A stretch of 64,000 nucleotides of DNA from an uncultured Gemmataceae bacterium (GCA_937923405.1 CALDUY010000005.1:1-64000); one strand, 5' to 3'. Positions 43,018-53,454 are shown, counted from the stretch's first letter. Notes: generated by a model not told the origin, from the sequence alone. Translations and numbers: made by a program.

Positions 43018-46000
43018 AGGACGTTTCAATGCGCCATTCCGACGTGATCGTCACTGGTCCTGCCGGGTGGGTCGATGCCGCGCTACCAATTGCTGCCTGT
43101 CGGGCAGGAGCGCGCGGCTTTCTCGACCTGGAATATACTTCTGCATCTAACGCCCGCCTCGCCCTGCCGAAGCTCGAACGATATGCTCAAAGTGGTTATG
43201 GCCTCCGCGTTGGTCCGGAGAGTTGCTCTCTAGTCGGAGAGTGGCTCCGGACCCGACCGAGCCAGTTCAGCGCGATTCTACTCGCAGGGGGAGATCATCC
43301 CTGCTGGGTCAGTGTGCTGGAACAACTTCGGCAACACCGCATCGAGATCTTGTTTGAGGCGGTCAACCTTCAGGAAGCACAACGTGCCGTCGAACTTGGC
43401 GTAGATGCTTTAGTGCTGAAAGGGCAGGAAGCCGGTGGTCGGGTCGGCGACGAACCCTCCTTCATCCTCCTGCAACGCTGGCTAACGATTCGGCAACAGT
43501 CCTTGCCGATCTACGTTCACGGTGGGGCAGGGATGCACACCACTGCCGCCTGTTTGCTCGCTGGAGCGCGCGGCGTGCTACTCGATGCCCAGATGTTGCT
43601 GATGCGCGAATCGCCCTTGCCCCTGCCGTTGCGACAGCGTGTTGCTGCCTTCGATGGCAGTGAGACGATGCTGGTCGGTGAACGTCTCGGCGCTGCCTAT
43701 CGCGTCTATACTCGTCCCGGTCTGACCGCCGTCGCCGAGTTGCTCGCTGAAGAGGAACGCATCGCCAGTGCGAACCTTGATGCCGCGGAGAAGCTGGAAG
43801 CCTGGCGAGAAACAGTACATCGCCTCTGTTTGCTCGGTCCCGAACGTGGACCGTGGCTACTGGGTCAAGACGTGGCGTTCGCGGCCAACTTTGCCAGTCG
43901 TGGAGGAACTGTTGCGGCTTGTTTGGAGGTGCTAGTTGCTGAGGTGCAGCGACATCTGCAGCTGGCTCGTTGCCAAGCGACGCTGACGGAGGCGGCTCCA
44001 CTGGCGAAACAGCATGGCACGAAGTATCCCATCCTCCAGGGGCCGATGACTCGCGTTAGCGATGTCGCTCCTTTCGCCGAAGCTGTCGCCCGTGGCGGCG
44101 CGTTGCCGTTTCTTGCTTTGGCCTTGCTGCGTCAGAACGAGACCGAAGCGTTATTGCAGGAGACCCAGCAGCGCTTGGGCAAACTGCCCTGGGGCGTTGG
44201 CCTGCTGGGATTCATGCCCAAAGAAATTCGCGACGAACAACTCGCCGCCATCCGACGCTTCAAACCTCCATTCGCCCTGATCGCGGGAGGTCGCCCCGAC
44301 CAGGCCAAAGACCTGGAGGCGGAAGGCATTCCTACTTATCTACACGTTCCCTCGCCGGGACTGTTGCGCATGTTTCTTCGGGATGGCGCTCGACGCTTTA
44401 TCTTCGAGGGGCGCGAGTGCGGCGGGCACGTCGGACCCCGCACCAGCTTTGTCCTCTGGGAGTCGATGATCGACGTACTGCTGGAGCATCTTCACAAATC
44501 GAAAGAGTCAGGTACGTTGTCGGTGGTCTTCGCTGGGGGCATTCACGATGCCCGCTCGGCAGCGATGGTGGCGACGTTGGCCGCTCCATTGGCAGAGCGC
44601 GGCGTGGCCGTGGGCTTGCTGATGGGCACCGCTTATTTGTTCACTCGCGAAGCCGTCGAATCCGGCGCGATCGTGCCGCGTTTTCAACAAGAGGCGTTGG
44701 CCTGCGTGAACACGGCCTTACTACAGACTGCTCCTGGGCACGCGATTCGTTGTGTGCCAACTCCCTACCGGGACGACTTCGAGCGGGAACGTCAGCGACT
44801 ACTGGCTTCGGGGCGATCGCATGAAGAGGTGGCCAAATCCCTGGAGATGATGAATATTGGCCGACTGCGATTGGCCTCCAAAGGATTAGAACGCGATGCC
44901 ACCAACAAAATCGTTCGCCGATCCGAGAGTGACCAATACGCCCGTGGCATGTACATGATCGGACAGGTCGCCTCGATGCGTGATCGTGTCCTCAGCATCG
45001 CCGAACTTCACGACGACGTCGCTGGTGGAGGAGCGGCACTGTTGCGTCAAGTGGAGCCGGCTACTATTCGTGTCCTCGAGGAACCAACTCGTCCCCCTTG
45101 CGACATCGCCATTGTTGGCTTGGCGTCGTTCTATCCTGGCTCAAAAAGTCCTAGCGAATTTTGGCACAACATCCTCAACAAGGTGAACACGGTCACCGAA
45201 GTGCCCGCTTCGCACTGGGACTGGAGGCTTTACTACGATCCCGACCCACGCGCGCGAGACAAAATCATCTCTCGGTGGGGCGGGTTCCTCAAAGACATGC
45301 CGTTTAATCCGCTGGACTACGGGATCACTCCCAACAGTTTGGCCTCGATCGAGCCGCTGCAGTTGTTCTTGCTGGAGGCCTCGCGTCGTGCCCTGACGGA
45401 TGCCGGCTATGACTGGAAGGACGAAGGCGATCTTCGTACCTACGAACCAGGCGTAGTCAAGCGATCGTTTCCGCGCGAGCGGACCGCGGCCATACTCGGC
45501 ATCGGCGGAGGTGGTAGTCCCCTGGCCGTGATGTACGGCTTCCGTACCTGCTTGCCGCTTTTGAACACCGTGCCTGGTCTGCAAGTGGATGGCGACGAGG
45601 TACTGGAAAAAGCTCGCGGCGTCTTGCCCGAATGGACCGAAGACTCCTTCCCGGGCATTCTCTTCAACGTCGCGGTAGGACGAGTCGCCAACCGCTTCAA
45701 TCTCGGTGGGCCCAACTACGCCATCGATGCTGCTTGTGGTTCCTCGCTGGCTGCGGTCTATGCCTGCGTTCGCGAACTGGAGTTGGGCACTAGTGACCTA
45801 GCCATTGCCATGGGCGCGGACACGGTCCAGACTCCTTATGCCTACATGGCTTTCTCGAAAACCCATGCCCTCTCGCCGAATGGCCGTTGTCGCCCCTTTG
45901 ACGCTGCCGCCGATGGAATCGTTCTCAGCGAAGGCGTCGGAGCGGTGATTCTGAAGCGACTCGACGACGCCATCCGAGACGGCGATCGGATCTACGCGAT

Positions 46001-49000
46001 CATCAAAGGCATGGGCGCGTCAAGCGATGGCCGCGACAAGGGACTAACGGCCCCGCGAGCCGAGGGCCAGTTGCGGGCGCTGCGACGTGCTTATCGACAA
46101 GCGGGGATTTCCCCCGCTGAAGTCGAACTGATCGAGGCACACGGAACGGGAACCGTGGCTGGCGATCAGACTGAAAGCCGGGCCTTGGCCCAGGTCATGC
46201 AAGAGGCCGGTGCCAAGCCGCAGTCCTGTGCTTTGGGGTCGGTCAAATCGATGATCGGTCACACCAAGTGCGCGGCCGGCATTGCCGGACTGATCAAAGC
46301 CGCTTTGGCTCTGCATCATCGCACCCTGCCGCCGACTCTGGTCGAGACGCCCAACCCCAAGGGCAATTTCGAGGACGGCCCGCTGTATCTCAATACCGAG
46401 GCTCGCCCCTGGCTGCACGGTCAGGGACCACGCTACGCGGGAGTCAGCGCCTTCGGCTTCGGCGGCACCAACTTCCATGCTGTCCTCAGCGAATATCAAG
46501 GCGACTATCTGGCGGAGCGGCCCGCGCTCACCGACTGGCCCGCCGAGTTGTTCGTCTGGACAGGCAAACAGCGCGAACAAATCGCCAAGCAGCTCGCCCA
46601 TGTTCGAGCGATGCTCCAAGCTGGTGCTCAGCCGCGCTTACCCGATCTGGCGGCATCGACCTGGAAAGCGGCTTTTCTGTCCCCCGATCGAGCCACGCTG
46701 GCCGTCCTCGCTTCGTCGTTAGGAGAATTGCAAGAGCGACTCGCCTTCGCTCTGGAACAGTTCCAGGCCGGTAAGGACGTGTTCAGCGATCCGCGAGGGA
46801 TCTATTTCACCGAGAAGCCGAGTAAACTCTCGGGCGAGTTGGTCTTCCTCTTCCCAGGCCAGGGATCGCAGTACCCCAACATGCTGGCCCAGCTAGCCTT
46901 GGCCTTCCCCAGCGTGCGACAGTCCCTCGACCGCGCCGAGGCGATTCTCTCTGGATTGCTCGACAAACCGTTGCATCAATATCTCTATCCGGGATCGGTT
47001 TTCTCTGCTGAACGCGAGAAGCTACAGCGAGATGAGTTAACGCGTGCCGACGTGGCTCAACCGGCGATCGGGGCTTGCAGTCTAGCGATGTTCCGTCTGC
47101 TGGAAGAGTTTGGCCTCTCGCCGCGTTTTGTGACTGGGCATAGTTACGGCGAGTTCGTGGCCCTGGCCGCCGCCGGTGCTTTGGAAGAGGAAGAGTTACT
47201 GCGTCTGTCGCATCGGCGTGGCCAAGTCATCCGGTCCCACGAAATGCCCGGCGGCATGGTCGCCATTGATGTCGATGCGGACAAGACGCGACCGTTGCTC
47301 GACAATCTTGGCAACGTACAGATCGCTAACTCCAACTCTCCGACGCAGACCGTAGTAGCCGGAGACGAGGCTGGATTGGCGAAACTGATGGAGCGATGCA
47401 AGCAGCAGGGCATTCGCGCTCAGCGGTTGCCGGTCGCTTGTGCCTTCCACTCCCCGCTGGTCGCTGCTGCTCGCGAACCTCTGGCCGAAGCCATTCGCGC
47501 GGTCAATTGGAAAAAGCCCCTCCGTACAGTGATCTCGAATGTGACAGCGGCTCCCTACGGGTGGGACATTCCGAAAACACTGATCCAACATCTGACCTCA
47601 CCCGTTCGCTTTCGCGAGCAAGTCGAAACGATGTACGCCGCCGGCGCTCGGCTATTCGTCGAAGTCGGTCCGCGAGACGTGTTGACCGGTCTCGTCCGTC
47701 AGACCCTGGCCGGCTGTCCACATTTGGCCGTCGCGTCCGATGTCAAAGCACGTCCCGGCGTCGTGCAGTTACTGCATCTGTTGGCACAACTGGTGACTCA
47801 TGGTGTCGCCATCCGATCGGAACCGCTCTTTCAAGCTCGTGAAGTTCAGGCGTTTGAACTCTCGACCCTGTCTCCAACCACGGGAGTCGAAGTTCTCCCG
47901 CCGACCACCTGGATGGTCAACAGTGTTCGCAACCGTCCACTGAACGCGCCGGAGCCTGTGTTGCTCGGGCAGTCGCGCCCTGAACTGAAGATAAAATCTA
48001 CCTCTAAAGATATAAAAGCCGCCCCGACAATCGGAGTTTCGAGGATGCAATCTGTTCCGCCGACCCCGACGATCAACGGAGACTCACATCACAGCAACGG
48101 CAACGGTCATGGCAAGCCGCTGTCCCTTCCCGCGACGGAGGACGCCACCGCTCAAGTGATGCTACGGTTCCAGGATTTGATGGCGAAGTTCCTGGAGACT
48201 CAGAAGTCCGTGATGACGACCTTCCTTCAGGGCGGCACTTCCACGCCAATTCTAGAGCGTTCTAGTCCACTCCCTTCGCTCGAACCCGCTGCGATCCCCG
48301 CTGCCGCGCCTGTCAAGCCTCAGCCGACCGCGGCAAAACCAATTGAGGACCCCCCAGCGGTTGTTGCAAAGTCTGAGCCTGCCCTCGCGAAGCCGGTGAC
48401 CGATCGCGCTTGGATCACCGAGCAACTACAGGATCTCATCAGCAAGCGCACGGGTTATCCGCGTGACATGCTGGGACTAGACATCGATCTGGAAGCGGAC
48501 CTTGGAATCGACTCGATCAAGCGCGTCGAAATTCTAGCGGAAATGGCTCAAGCCCTGGGTGCCAGCGAAGAATCCGGTATGCCCGCCGGACTGGAGATGG
48601 AGAAGTTGACCGCGATCGGGACGCTTCGCGGCATCATCGATTACCTTGATTCAGCCTTGAATCAAGCTTCCGCTTCGCCGAAAAAGAGCGCCGGCAAACC
48701 TACTAAGCATGGCCCAACGGTGCCTTCAGACCAAGTGGCCATACAACGTGCCGTGGTGGCGATCGTCGATTGTCCGATACTGACCAGTCCCGCCTCATTG
48801 CTCGGCCCTGGAGCAGTGGTCTTCACCGACGATGGGAAAGGGTTAGCCAACGAACTCGCGGGCCGATTCACCGATCTGGGCCGGTCCACCGCCATCCTCT
48901 CGATCGAAGAACTCGCCGAGGAAACAACTGTCCAACGAGCGTTAGATCAAGTGCGTGAGGAGTTCGGCACCATTGGAGGTCTGGTACATCTGCTACCGCT

Positions 49001-50315
49001 TGCCAACGCCAACGGCTTGTCCTGGGATCAACAAGCTCGACGAGACACTCGATCGCTGTACTTGCTCGCTCGTGCTTTGGAAGGCGATCTGCGTACAGCA
49101 GGCAAGCAAGGACACACCTTCTTCGTAGCGGCGACCACACTGGGTGGCACGTTTGGCTTCGGTGAGCGGAAGTTGCCGGCCAGTTTCACTCCAGGGCAGG
49201 GGGGCGTACTCGGCTTCCTCAAATGCCTTGGGCAAGAATGGCCGGAGGTCACTGTTCGTGCCGTGGACTTCGACCCCAGCGAACACCAAACCAGTGATCT
49301 GGCCGACCGCCTGCTCGCGGAGATGGCGACTGCCGAGGGACCGTTCGAGATCGGCTATCGCCAAGGCAAGCGTGTCACTTGGGCCCCGCGCGCTGTTGTT
49401 CTGGAAAAGACCGGCGAACCTCGCTTGCATTTGCCGCCGGGAGCACCCGTACTCATCACCGGCGGGGCTCGGGGCATCACCGCTGAGATTGCCGTTGAGT
49501 TCGCTAAACGCTATAAACCTACTCTTTTACTCGTCGGTCGGTCTCCGCTGCCTTCGGTCAAAGAAGATGAGGCCACCGCCTCTCTGACGACCCCGACCAC
49601 GATCAAAGCGGCCCTGATTGCTCGACACGAGCGAGAAGGTCGCACCCCCGCCCCGGCCAAAATCGAGGCCGCCTATCAACGTCTCTTGCAAGATCGAGAG
49701 ATTCGTAACAATCTCGAACGCTTGCGTGCCGCCGGCGCTACGGTTCATTATGCCGCCGTCGATGTCCGCGACGAGACGAGTTTCGCTAAGCTTCTCGACG
49801 ACTGGCAGAAAAAGTTCGGTCCGTTCGTCGGGGTCATCCACGGCGCGGGAGTGATCGAGGATCGCTTGGTGAAAAGCAAAACCCCGGAGTCATTCGACCG
49901 GGTTTTCGATACCAAAGTGATTAGCTCTCGAGTGCTGGCCGACAAGCTGCAGCGCGATCGCCTCCGGTTCTGCGTCTTCTTCGCGTCTTTGGCCAGTCGG
50001 TATGGCAACAAGGGGCAAGCAGACTACGCCGCCGCAAACGAGGTACTGAGCAAACTAGCGGCACAACTCGATCGTGACTGGGAAGCACGCGTTCTGTCCG
50101 TCGCTTGGGGACCGTGGTCACAAATCGGCATGGTGGCCGATCTCGAGAAGCACCTCGTACAACGAGGCTTGCGACTAATTTCTCCCCAAGAAGGACCACT
50201 GCTGTTGCTCGATGAACTGATGTTTGGCCCTAAAGGGGTGTTTGAGGTAGTCTTCGCCGGCGGCGCGGAAGCCATCGTGCAGCCTGGCCATCGTGAGGCA
50301 ATGACTGCACGGTAA
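43014..50315 (+). CDS. Iterative polyketide/secondary-lipid synthase: two NMO-type enoyl-reductase-like domains, KS, AT, ACP, KR
   Basis: The 2433-residue protein has two N-terminal nitronate-monooxygenase/FabK/PfaD-like flavin domains (residues about 1-300 and 330-650). The second keeps the flavin-site motif EGRECGGHVG (His472) and AGGIHDA; the first has GQEAGGRVG with Arg143 in place of His. Then come a ketosynthase (700-1170; DAACGSS Cys908, EAHGTGT, SVKSMIGHTKCAAG), an acyltransferase (1275-1590; GHSYGE Ser1377, ACAFHSPL), a low-complexity linker, one ACP (1800-1875; DLGIDSIKRVE Ser1834) and a ketoreductase (2140-2420; TGGARGI, Tyr2338). The KS and ACP are of the PUFA/secondary-lipid type, but there is a single ACP. 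A DH is on the next protein. This supplies condensation, ketoreduction and probably enoyl reduction. Start may be ATG 43014 or 43029. Confidence 0.92.
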   Translation: MKDVSMRHSDVIVTGPAGWVDAALPIAACRAGARGFLDLEYTSASNARLALPKLERYAQSGYGLRVGPESCSLVGEWLRTRPSQFSAILLAGGDHPCWVSVLEQLRQHRIEILFEAVNLQEAQRAVELGVDALVLKGQEAGGRVGDEPSFILLQRWLTIRQQSLPIYVHGGAGMHTTAACLLAGARGVLLDAQMLLMRESPLPLPLRQRVAAFDGSETMLVGERLGAAYRVYTRPGLTAVAELLAEEERIASANLDAAEKLEAWRETVHRLCLLGPERGPWLLGQDVAFAANFASRGGTVAACLEVLVAEVQRHLQLARCQATLTEAAPLAKQHGTKYPILQGPMTRVSDVAPFAEAVARGGALPFLALALLRQNETEALLQETQQRLGKLPWGVGLLGFMPKEIRDEQLAAIRRFKPPFALIAGGRPDQAKDLEAEGIPTYLHVPSPGLLRMFLRDGARRFIFEGRECGGHVGPRTSFVLWESMIDVLLEHLHKSKESGTLSVVFAGGIHDARSAAMVATLAAPLAERGVAVGLLMGTAYLFTREAVESGAIVPRFQQEALACVNTALLQTAPGHAIRCVPTPYRDDFERERQRLLASGRSHEEVAKSLEMMNIGRLRLASKGLERDATNKIVRRSESDQYARGMYMIGQVASMRDRVLSIAELHDDVAGGGAALLRQVEPATIRVLEEPTRPPCDIAIVGLASFYPGSKSPSEFWHNILNKVNTVTEVPASHWDWRLYYDPDPRARDKIISRWGGFLKDMPFNPLDYGITPNSLASIEPLQLFLLEASRRALTDAGYDWKDEGDLRTYEPGVVKRSFPRERTAAILGIGGGGSPLAVMYGFRTCLPLLNTVPGLQVDGDEVLEKARGVLPEWTEDSFPGILFNVAVGRVANRFNLGGPNYAIDAACGSSLAAVYACVRELELGTSDLAIAMGADTVQTPYAYMAFSKTHALSPNGRCRPFDAAADGIVLSEGVGAVILKRLDDAIRDGDRIYAIIKGMGASSDGRDKGLTAPRAEGQLRALRRAYRQAGISPAEVELIEAHGTGTVAGDQTESRALAQVMQEAGAKPQSCALGSVKSMIGHTKCAAGIAGLIKAALALHHRTLPPTLVETPNPKGNFEDGPLYLNTEARPWLHGQGPRYAGVSAFGFGGTNFHAVLSEYQGDYLAERPALTDWPAELFVWTGKQREQIAKQLAHVRAMLQAGAQPRLPDLAASTWKAAFLSPDRATLAVLASSLGELQERLAFALEQFQAGKDVFSDPRGIYFTEKPSKLSGELVFLFPGQGSQYPNMLAQLALAFPSVRQSLDRAEAILSGLLDKPLHQYLYPGSVFSAEREKLQRDELTRADVAQPAIGACSLAMFRLLEEFGLSPRFVTGHSYGEFVALAAAGALEEEELLRLSHRRGQVIRSHEMPGGMVAIDVDADKTRPLLDNLGNVQIANSNSPTQTVVAGDEAGLAKLMERCKQQGIRAQRLPVACAFHSPLVAAAREPLAEAIRAVNWKKPLRTVISNVTAAPYGWDIPKTLIQHLTSPVRFREQVETMYAAGARLFVEVGPRDVLTGLVRQTLAGCPHLAVASDVKARPGVVQLLHLLAQLVTHGVAIRSEPLFQAREVQAFELSTLSPTTGVEVLPPTTWMVNSVRNRPLNAPEPVLLGQSRPELKIKSTSKDIKAAPTIGVSRMQSVPPTPTINGDSHHSNGNGHGKPLSLPATEDATAQVMLRFQDLMAKFLETQKSVMTTFLQGGTSTPILERSSPLPSLEPAAIPAAAPVKPQPTAAKPIEDPPAVVAKSEPALAKPVTDRAWITEQLQDLISKRTGYPRDMLGLDIDLEADLGIDSIKRVEILAEMAQALGASEESGMPAGLEMEKLTAIGTLRGIIDYLDSALNQASASPKKSAGKPTKHGPTVPSDQVAIQRAVVAIVDCPILTSPASLLGPGAVVFTDDGKGLANELAGRFTDLGRSTAILSIEELAEETTVQRALDQVREEFGTIGGLVHLLPLANANGLSWDQQARRDTRSLYLLARALEGDLRTAGKQGHTFFVAATTLGGTFGFGERKLPASFTPGQGGVLGFLKCLGQEWPEVTVRAVDFDPSEHQTSDLADRLLAEMATAEGPFEIGYRQGKRVTWAPRAVVLEKTGEPRLHLPPGAPVLITGGARGITAEIAVEFAKRYKPTLLLVGRSPLPSVKEDEATASLTTPTTIKAALIARHEREGRTPAPAKIEAAYQRLLQDREIRNNLERLRAAGATVHYAAVDVRDETSFAKLLDDWQKKFGPFVGVIHGAGVIEDRLVKSKTPESFDRVFDTKVISSRVLADKLQRDRLRFCVFFASLASRYGNKGQADYAAANEVLSKLAAQLDRDWEARVLSVAWGPWSQIGMVADLEKHLVQRGLRLISPQEGPLLLLDELMFGPKGVFEVVFAGGAEAIVQPGHREAMTAR

Positions 50316-50319
50316 GACC

Positions 50320-53300
50320 ATGACGACACTGCTCACTTCGGTGCAATCCACGCTGGCGAGTCGCCCTGTCTCGCCAACATGGGAGACCGAAGCTTTCCTA
50401 CTCCAGGCTTCCGATCGGGCAGAACTGCTCGACTATATCGACGCTCTGGACAACTATCTGCAAACTCATCCCAAGACAGATCCGACGGATCTGGCTTTCA
50501 CGCTTAATCGCGCACTGCAGCCAGGCGGAACGTGCCTTGGAATCGTCGCGCGATCAAGCGACGAATTGCGAACTCGTCTGGCCCGAGCCAGACAAAAACT
50601 TGCCGATCCAAAATGTGAACAGATTCGCGACACGTCCGGCATTTACTGGTTCGCACAACCACTAGGACTAGAAGGGCAGGTCGCCTTCCTCTTCCCTGGA
50701 GAAGGAGCGCAATACCCAAGAATGCTCGCCGACGTGGTCGCTGCTTTCCCCGAGACGCGGGCCTTTTTGGACGAAGCTGACGCCGCGCTGGCAAAAGTCT
50801 ACACGGACGAGCCGCCGATTTCCTCTGTGTTCGGTCATGCCAACGCTGCGGAATCGCTCTCGTTTGATCGACTCGATCACGCCATGCTCAGCGTTTTGCT
50901 AGCCGATGGAGTGGTGCATCGAGTAATCACTCGGCTGGGGATTCGCCCTGCCATGGCTGCTGGACACAGCATGGGGGAAATGGCCGCTCTCTCCGCTGCT
51001 GGTGCCGTCAGCATGGACGAGGCTTTTCTCCAACGCTTCAGCGCAACCATGCAACATCTTCAACAGCAGGAGGCCGAATCGTCGGAAGAGTTTGTCCTAC
51101 TCGCTGTTGGCACGGGAGCGGCAACGATCGGAGAGATGTTCGACCAGGTAGGCATCTACGTGGCGATGGACAACTGCCCTCATCAGACGGTATTGATTGG
51201 CGCAGCGTCTGTAATGGAGCAAGCACAACGCCGCATTCAACAGCGCGGTTGGGTCTGTGAACGTCTCAGCTTTCGACGCCCTTATCACACGCCGCTGTTT
51301 GAGCCGTCGCTGCAACCTTTGCGTGAACTCTTCCGGCCCGAGTACTTCAAAGCCCCGAAGATACCCGTTTACTCTTGCACAACCACTGAACCTTTCCCAA
51401 CTCACCCGCATCGCATTCGCGAACTGGCGATCCAGCACTGGGCGGCACCGGTTCGTTTCACGTCAATGATCACAGCGATGCATACGGCAGGGGCCAGGCT
51501 GTTCGTCGAGATTGGCCCGCGAGGCAATCTCTCGGCATTTGTCGAGGACATCCTCCGTGGAAAGCGATTTGCCGCCCTGCCTGCCAATACTGCACGCCGC
51601 TCGGGATTGACACAGCTAAACCACCTTGTCGCACAGTTGGCCGCACACCAGGTGCCGATGCAGCTAAGCGAGTTTTACGCTCCGCGTTCTCCGCAACTCT
51701 TGGATCTCCGTCTGACCACGAGATCCGTTTCGCCCAGCATCACGTCGTCTCCCCTCCTGAGTCGCTCTGCAATCCTACAACAATACCTCTCCGTGATGGA
51801 GCAATTTTTGGATACCCAACAACAAGTGACCGAAGCGTTTCTGAATCACCACCGAACGCGGTCGACTCCTCATTCCCAACCAACTCCTATCGCGGAGCCA
51901 GCAGCGACCGTGCCACTGGCCACACGCCCCTTGCTGGGCAAGATCTTGCATCATGTTCCGGGGAAGGAAGTAATCACCCGGCGAACGCTGGATTTGTCGG
52001 AGGATCTGTTCGCGCTGGATCACACAGTCGGCGGTCGTATGGTCAGCAAAGCCGACCCCGATCAACATGGGGTGCCGGTCATGCCCATGACCTTCACGCT
52101 AGAGATCCTAGCTGAGTGTGCCGGCGTTCTGGTTCCCGATCAAGTCGTGACCGCAATCCGACAAATCCGTTTGCTTCGCTGGCTGGCTTTCGAGTTCGAC
52201 CAACCTGCTTTGATCGAAGTCAGCGCCAAGCTAGAAGGAATCGGCGAAGATGGCCAACTCCGTGTTCGCGCGGAAGTCCGCGATCTCGGAGCGGCCAGCG
52301 CTCCCAACGAGAAAGGACCACGAGTCGCTTCGGGAGTAGTCTATTTTGCTCCGATGTATCCACCTCCGCCGCCCGCAAACGAACTGCCTGGCCAAGAGAT
52401 TCGACCAATTTCGCTGACGGTCGAGCAGGTGTATCATAATCTGTTCCACGGACCGATGTTCCAGGGCGTGACGCACACCCTCCGAGCCAGCGACATGAGT
52501 ATCGAGGCTGGCGTCGAGGTTCTGCCGCGTCAGACTCTCTTTCGTTCGATCCCCGATCCGACGTTTCAGTTCGATCCGGTTCTGCTGGACGTGGTATTGC
52601 ACCCATTAGCGACCTGGCATCTCCATCAACCCGACCTCGCTGGCCGAATCATGTTGCCTGTCGGTGTCGAGGCCGCCGAATTTTACGCCCCTCCTGCTTC
52701 CCCAGGAACCAAGCTGATCTCGCGCTCCTGGATCAGTGAGGCCACCCTCCGTTCCTTCTCGCACGATGGCGAGGTGCTGACCGAACAGGGTACCGTCTAT
52801 CTCCGCCTCAAAGGGATGAAATGTTGGCGGTTCTACGTTCCCTTTGGTGAAGTCAACTTCCACGGCCCCAAGGATCAATACTTCTTGGGACGTCGTTGGT
52901 CGGAACTGGAGGTCACCAGCGAGATCCCCTTCGCACTGGTGAAACTGGAGATCCCCGCAGATCTGAAGCAGCCCGCCATGAGTCGAGTCACTGCCCAAGT
53001 CACGCTCTCTGCTCGTGAGCTAACTGAGTTTCGCACTCACCATCGCGAAAAATCGGAGCAGGGGCATCACTGGTTGTTCGATCGCATCGCTGCCAAGGAC
53101 GCTATTCGCCTGCTCTGGTTCGAGCGAAGGCAAGAGCGACTGTATCCTGCCGACATCGAGTGTCATCCAGTTGGTGAGAACGTCTATACGGCTCATCGCC
53201 GAGAGGTGCCCGGCGAGGCTTTCGACTCCGCTGTCGTTGCCCATGCTGGAGCAGTGGTAGCCGCCTTATCGAGTACTTCGCCGGTCCTGGGTCTGGCCTT

Positions 53301-53454
53301 GGCCGCCATCGCTGAACCTCTCGATGAGGTGAAAGCTCGCTGTGCCCAAGAAGCCGTGGCCGGACTCCCCAATGCCGAGCAGCTACGTGTTCATGTTGTT
53401 TGCGACGAGGAATTCGTCGTCGCCTACACACTTGGCGAGAGGATCGGTCCATGA
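50320..53454 (+). CDS. Second synthase subunit: acyltransferase, PKS-type dehydratase, PPTase-like tail
   Basis: The 1044-residue partner lies four bases after the first synthase gene. Residues of about 120-420 form an acyltransferase (LVAFLF-type FPGEGAQYPRML; AAGHSMGEMAA with Ser217). A linker with a helical motif follows (about 485-510). About 535-840 is a double hotdog PKS dehydratase: catalytic His568 in ALDHTVGGRMV, GVPVMPMTFTLEIL, and the Asp side in FDPVLLDVVLHPLA. The last 150 residues look like a phosphopantetheinyl-transferase-type domain (FDRIAAKDAIRLLW with Lys926; AHAGAVVAAL), but where a metal-binding G-I-D-x-E would be expected it reads GLALA (991-995). The PPTase reading is tentative; if right, it is probably inactive. 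The stop overlaps the ACP start (ATGA). Confidence 0.86.
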   Translation: MTTLLTSVQSTLASRPVSPTWETEAFLLQASDRAELLDYIDALDNYLQTHPKTDPTDLAFTLNRALQPGGTCLGIVARSSDELRTRLARARQKLADPKCEQIRDTSGIYWFAQPLGLEGQVAFLFPGEGAQYPRMLADVVAAFPETRAFLDEADAALAKVYTDEPPISSVFGHANAAESLSFDRLDHAMLSVLLADGVVHRVITRLGIRPAMAAGHSMGEMAALSAAGAVSMDEAFLQRFSATMQHLQQQEAESSEEFVLLAVGTGAATIGEMFDQVGIYVAMDNCPHQTVLIGAASVMEQAQRRIQQRGWVCERLSFRRPYHTPLFEPSLQPLRELFRPEYFKAPKIPVYSCTTTEPFPTHPHRIRELAIQHWAAPVRFTSMITAMHTAGARLFVEIGPRGNLSAFVEDILRGKRFAALPANTARRSGLTQLNHLVAQLAAHQVPMQLSEFYAPRSPQLLDLRLTTRSVSPSITSSPLLSRSAILQQYLSVMEQFLDTQQQVTEAFLNHHRTRSTPHSQPTPIAEPAATVPLATRPLLGKILHHVPGKEVITRRTLDLSEDLFALDHTVGGRMVSKADPDQHGVPVMPMTFTLEILAECAGVLVPDQVVTAIRQIRLLRWLAFEFDQPALIEVSAKLEGIGEDGQLRVRAEVRDLGAASAPNEKGPRVASGVVYFAPMYPPPPPANELPGQEIRPISLTVEQVYHNLFHGPMFQGVTHTLRASDMSIEAGVEVLPRQTLFRSIPDPTFQFDPVLLDVVLHPLATWHLHQPDLAGRIMLPVGVEAAEFYAPPASPGTKLISRSWISEATLRSFSHDGEVLTEQGTVYLRLKGMKCWRFYVPFGEVNFHGPKDQYFLGRRWSELEVTSEIPFALVKLEIPADLKQPAMSRVTAQVTLSARELTEFRTHHREKSEQGHHWLFDRIAAKDAIRLLWFERRQERLYPADIECHPVGENVYTAHRREVPGEAFDSAVVAHAGAVVAALSSTSPVLGLALAAIAEPLDEVKARCAQEAVAGLPNAEQLRVHVVCDEEFVVAYTLGERIGP

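Noticed and set aside
44417..44824. Arg-rich antisense-type and alternate-frame frames inside the synthase gene
   Set aside because: These are high-GC shadow frames of a gene with clear domain homology.
43014..50315. Standard PUFA (Pfa) synthase
   Set aside because: There is only one ACP, DH is PKS-type on another protein, and the ER-like domains are fused at the N-terminus; the PUFA likeness is limited to KS and ACP motifs.
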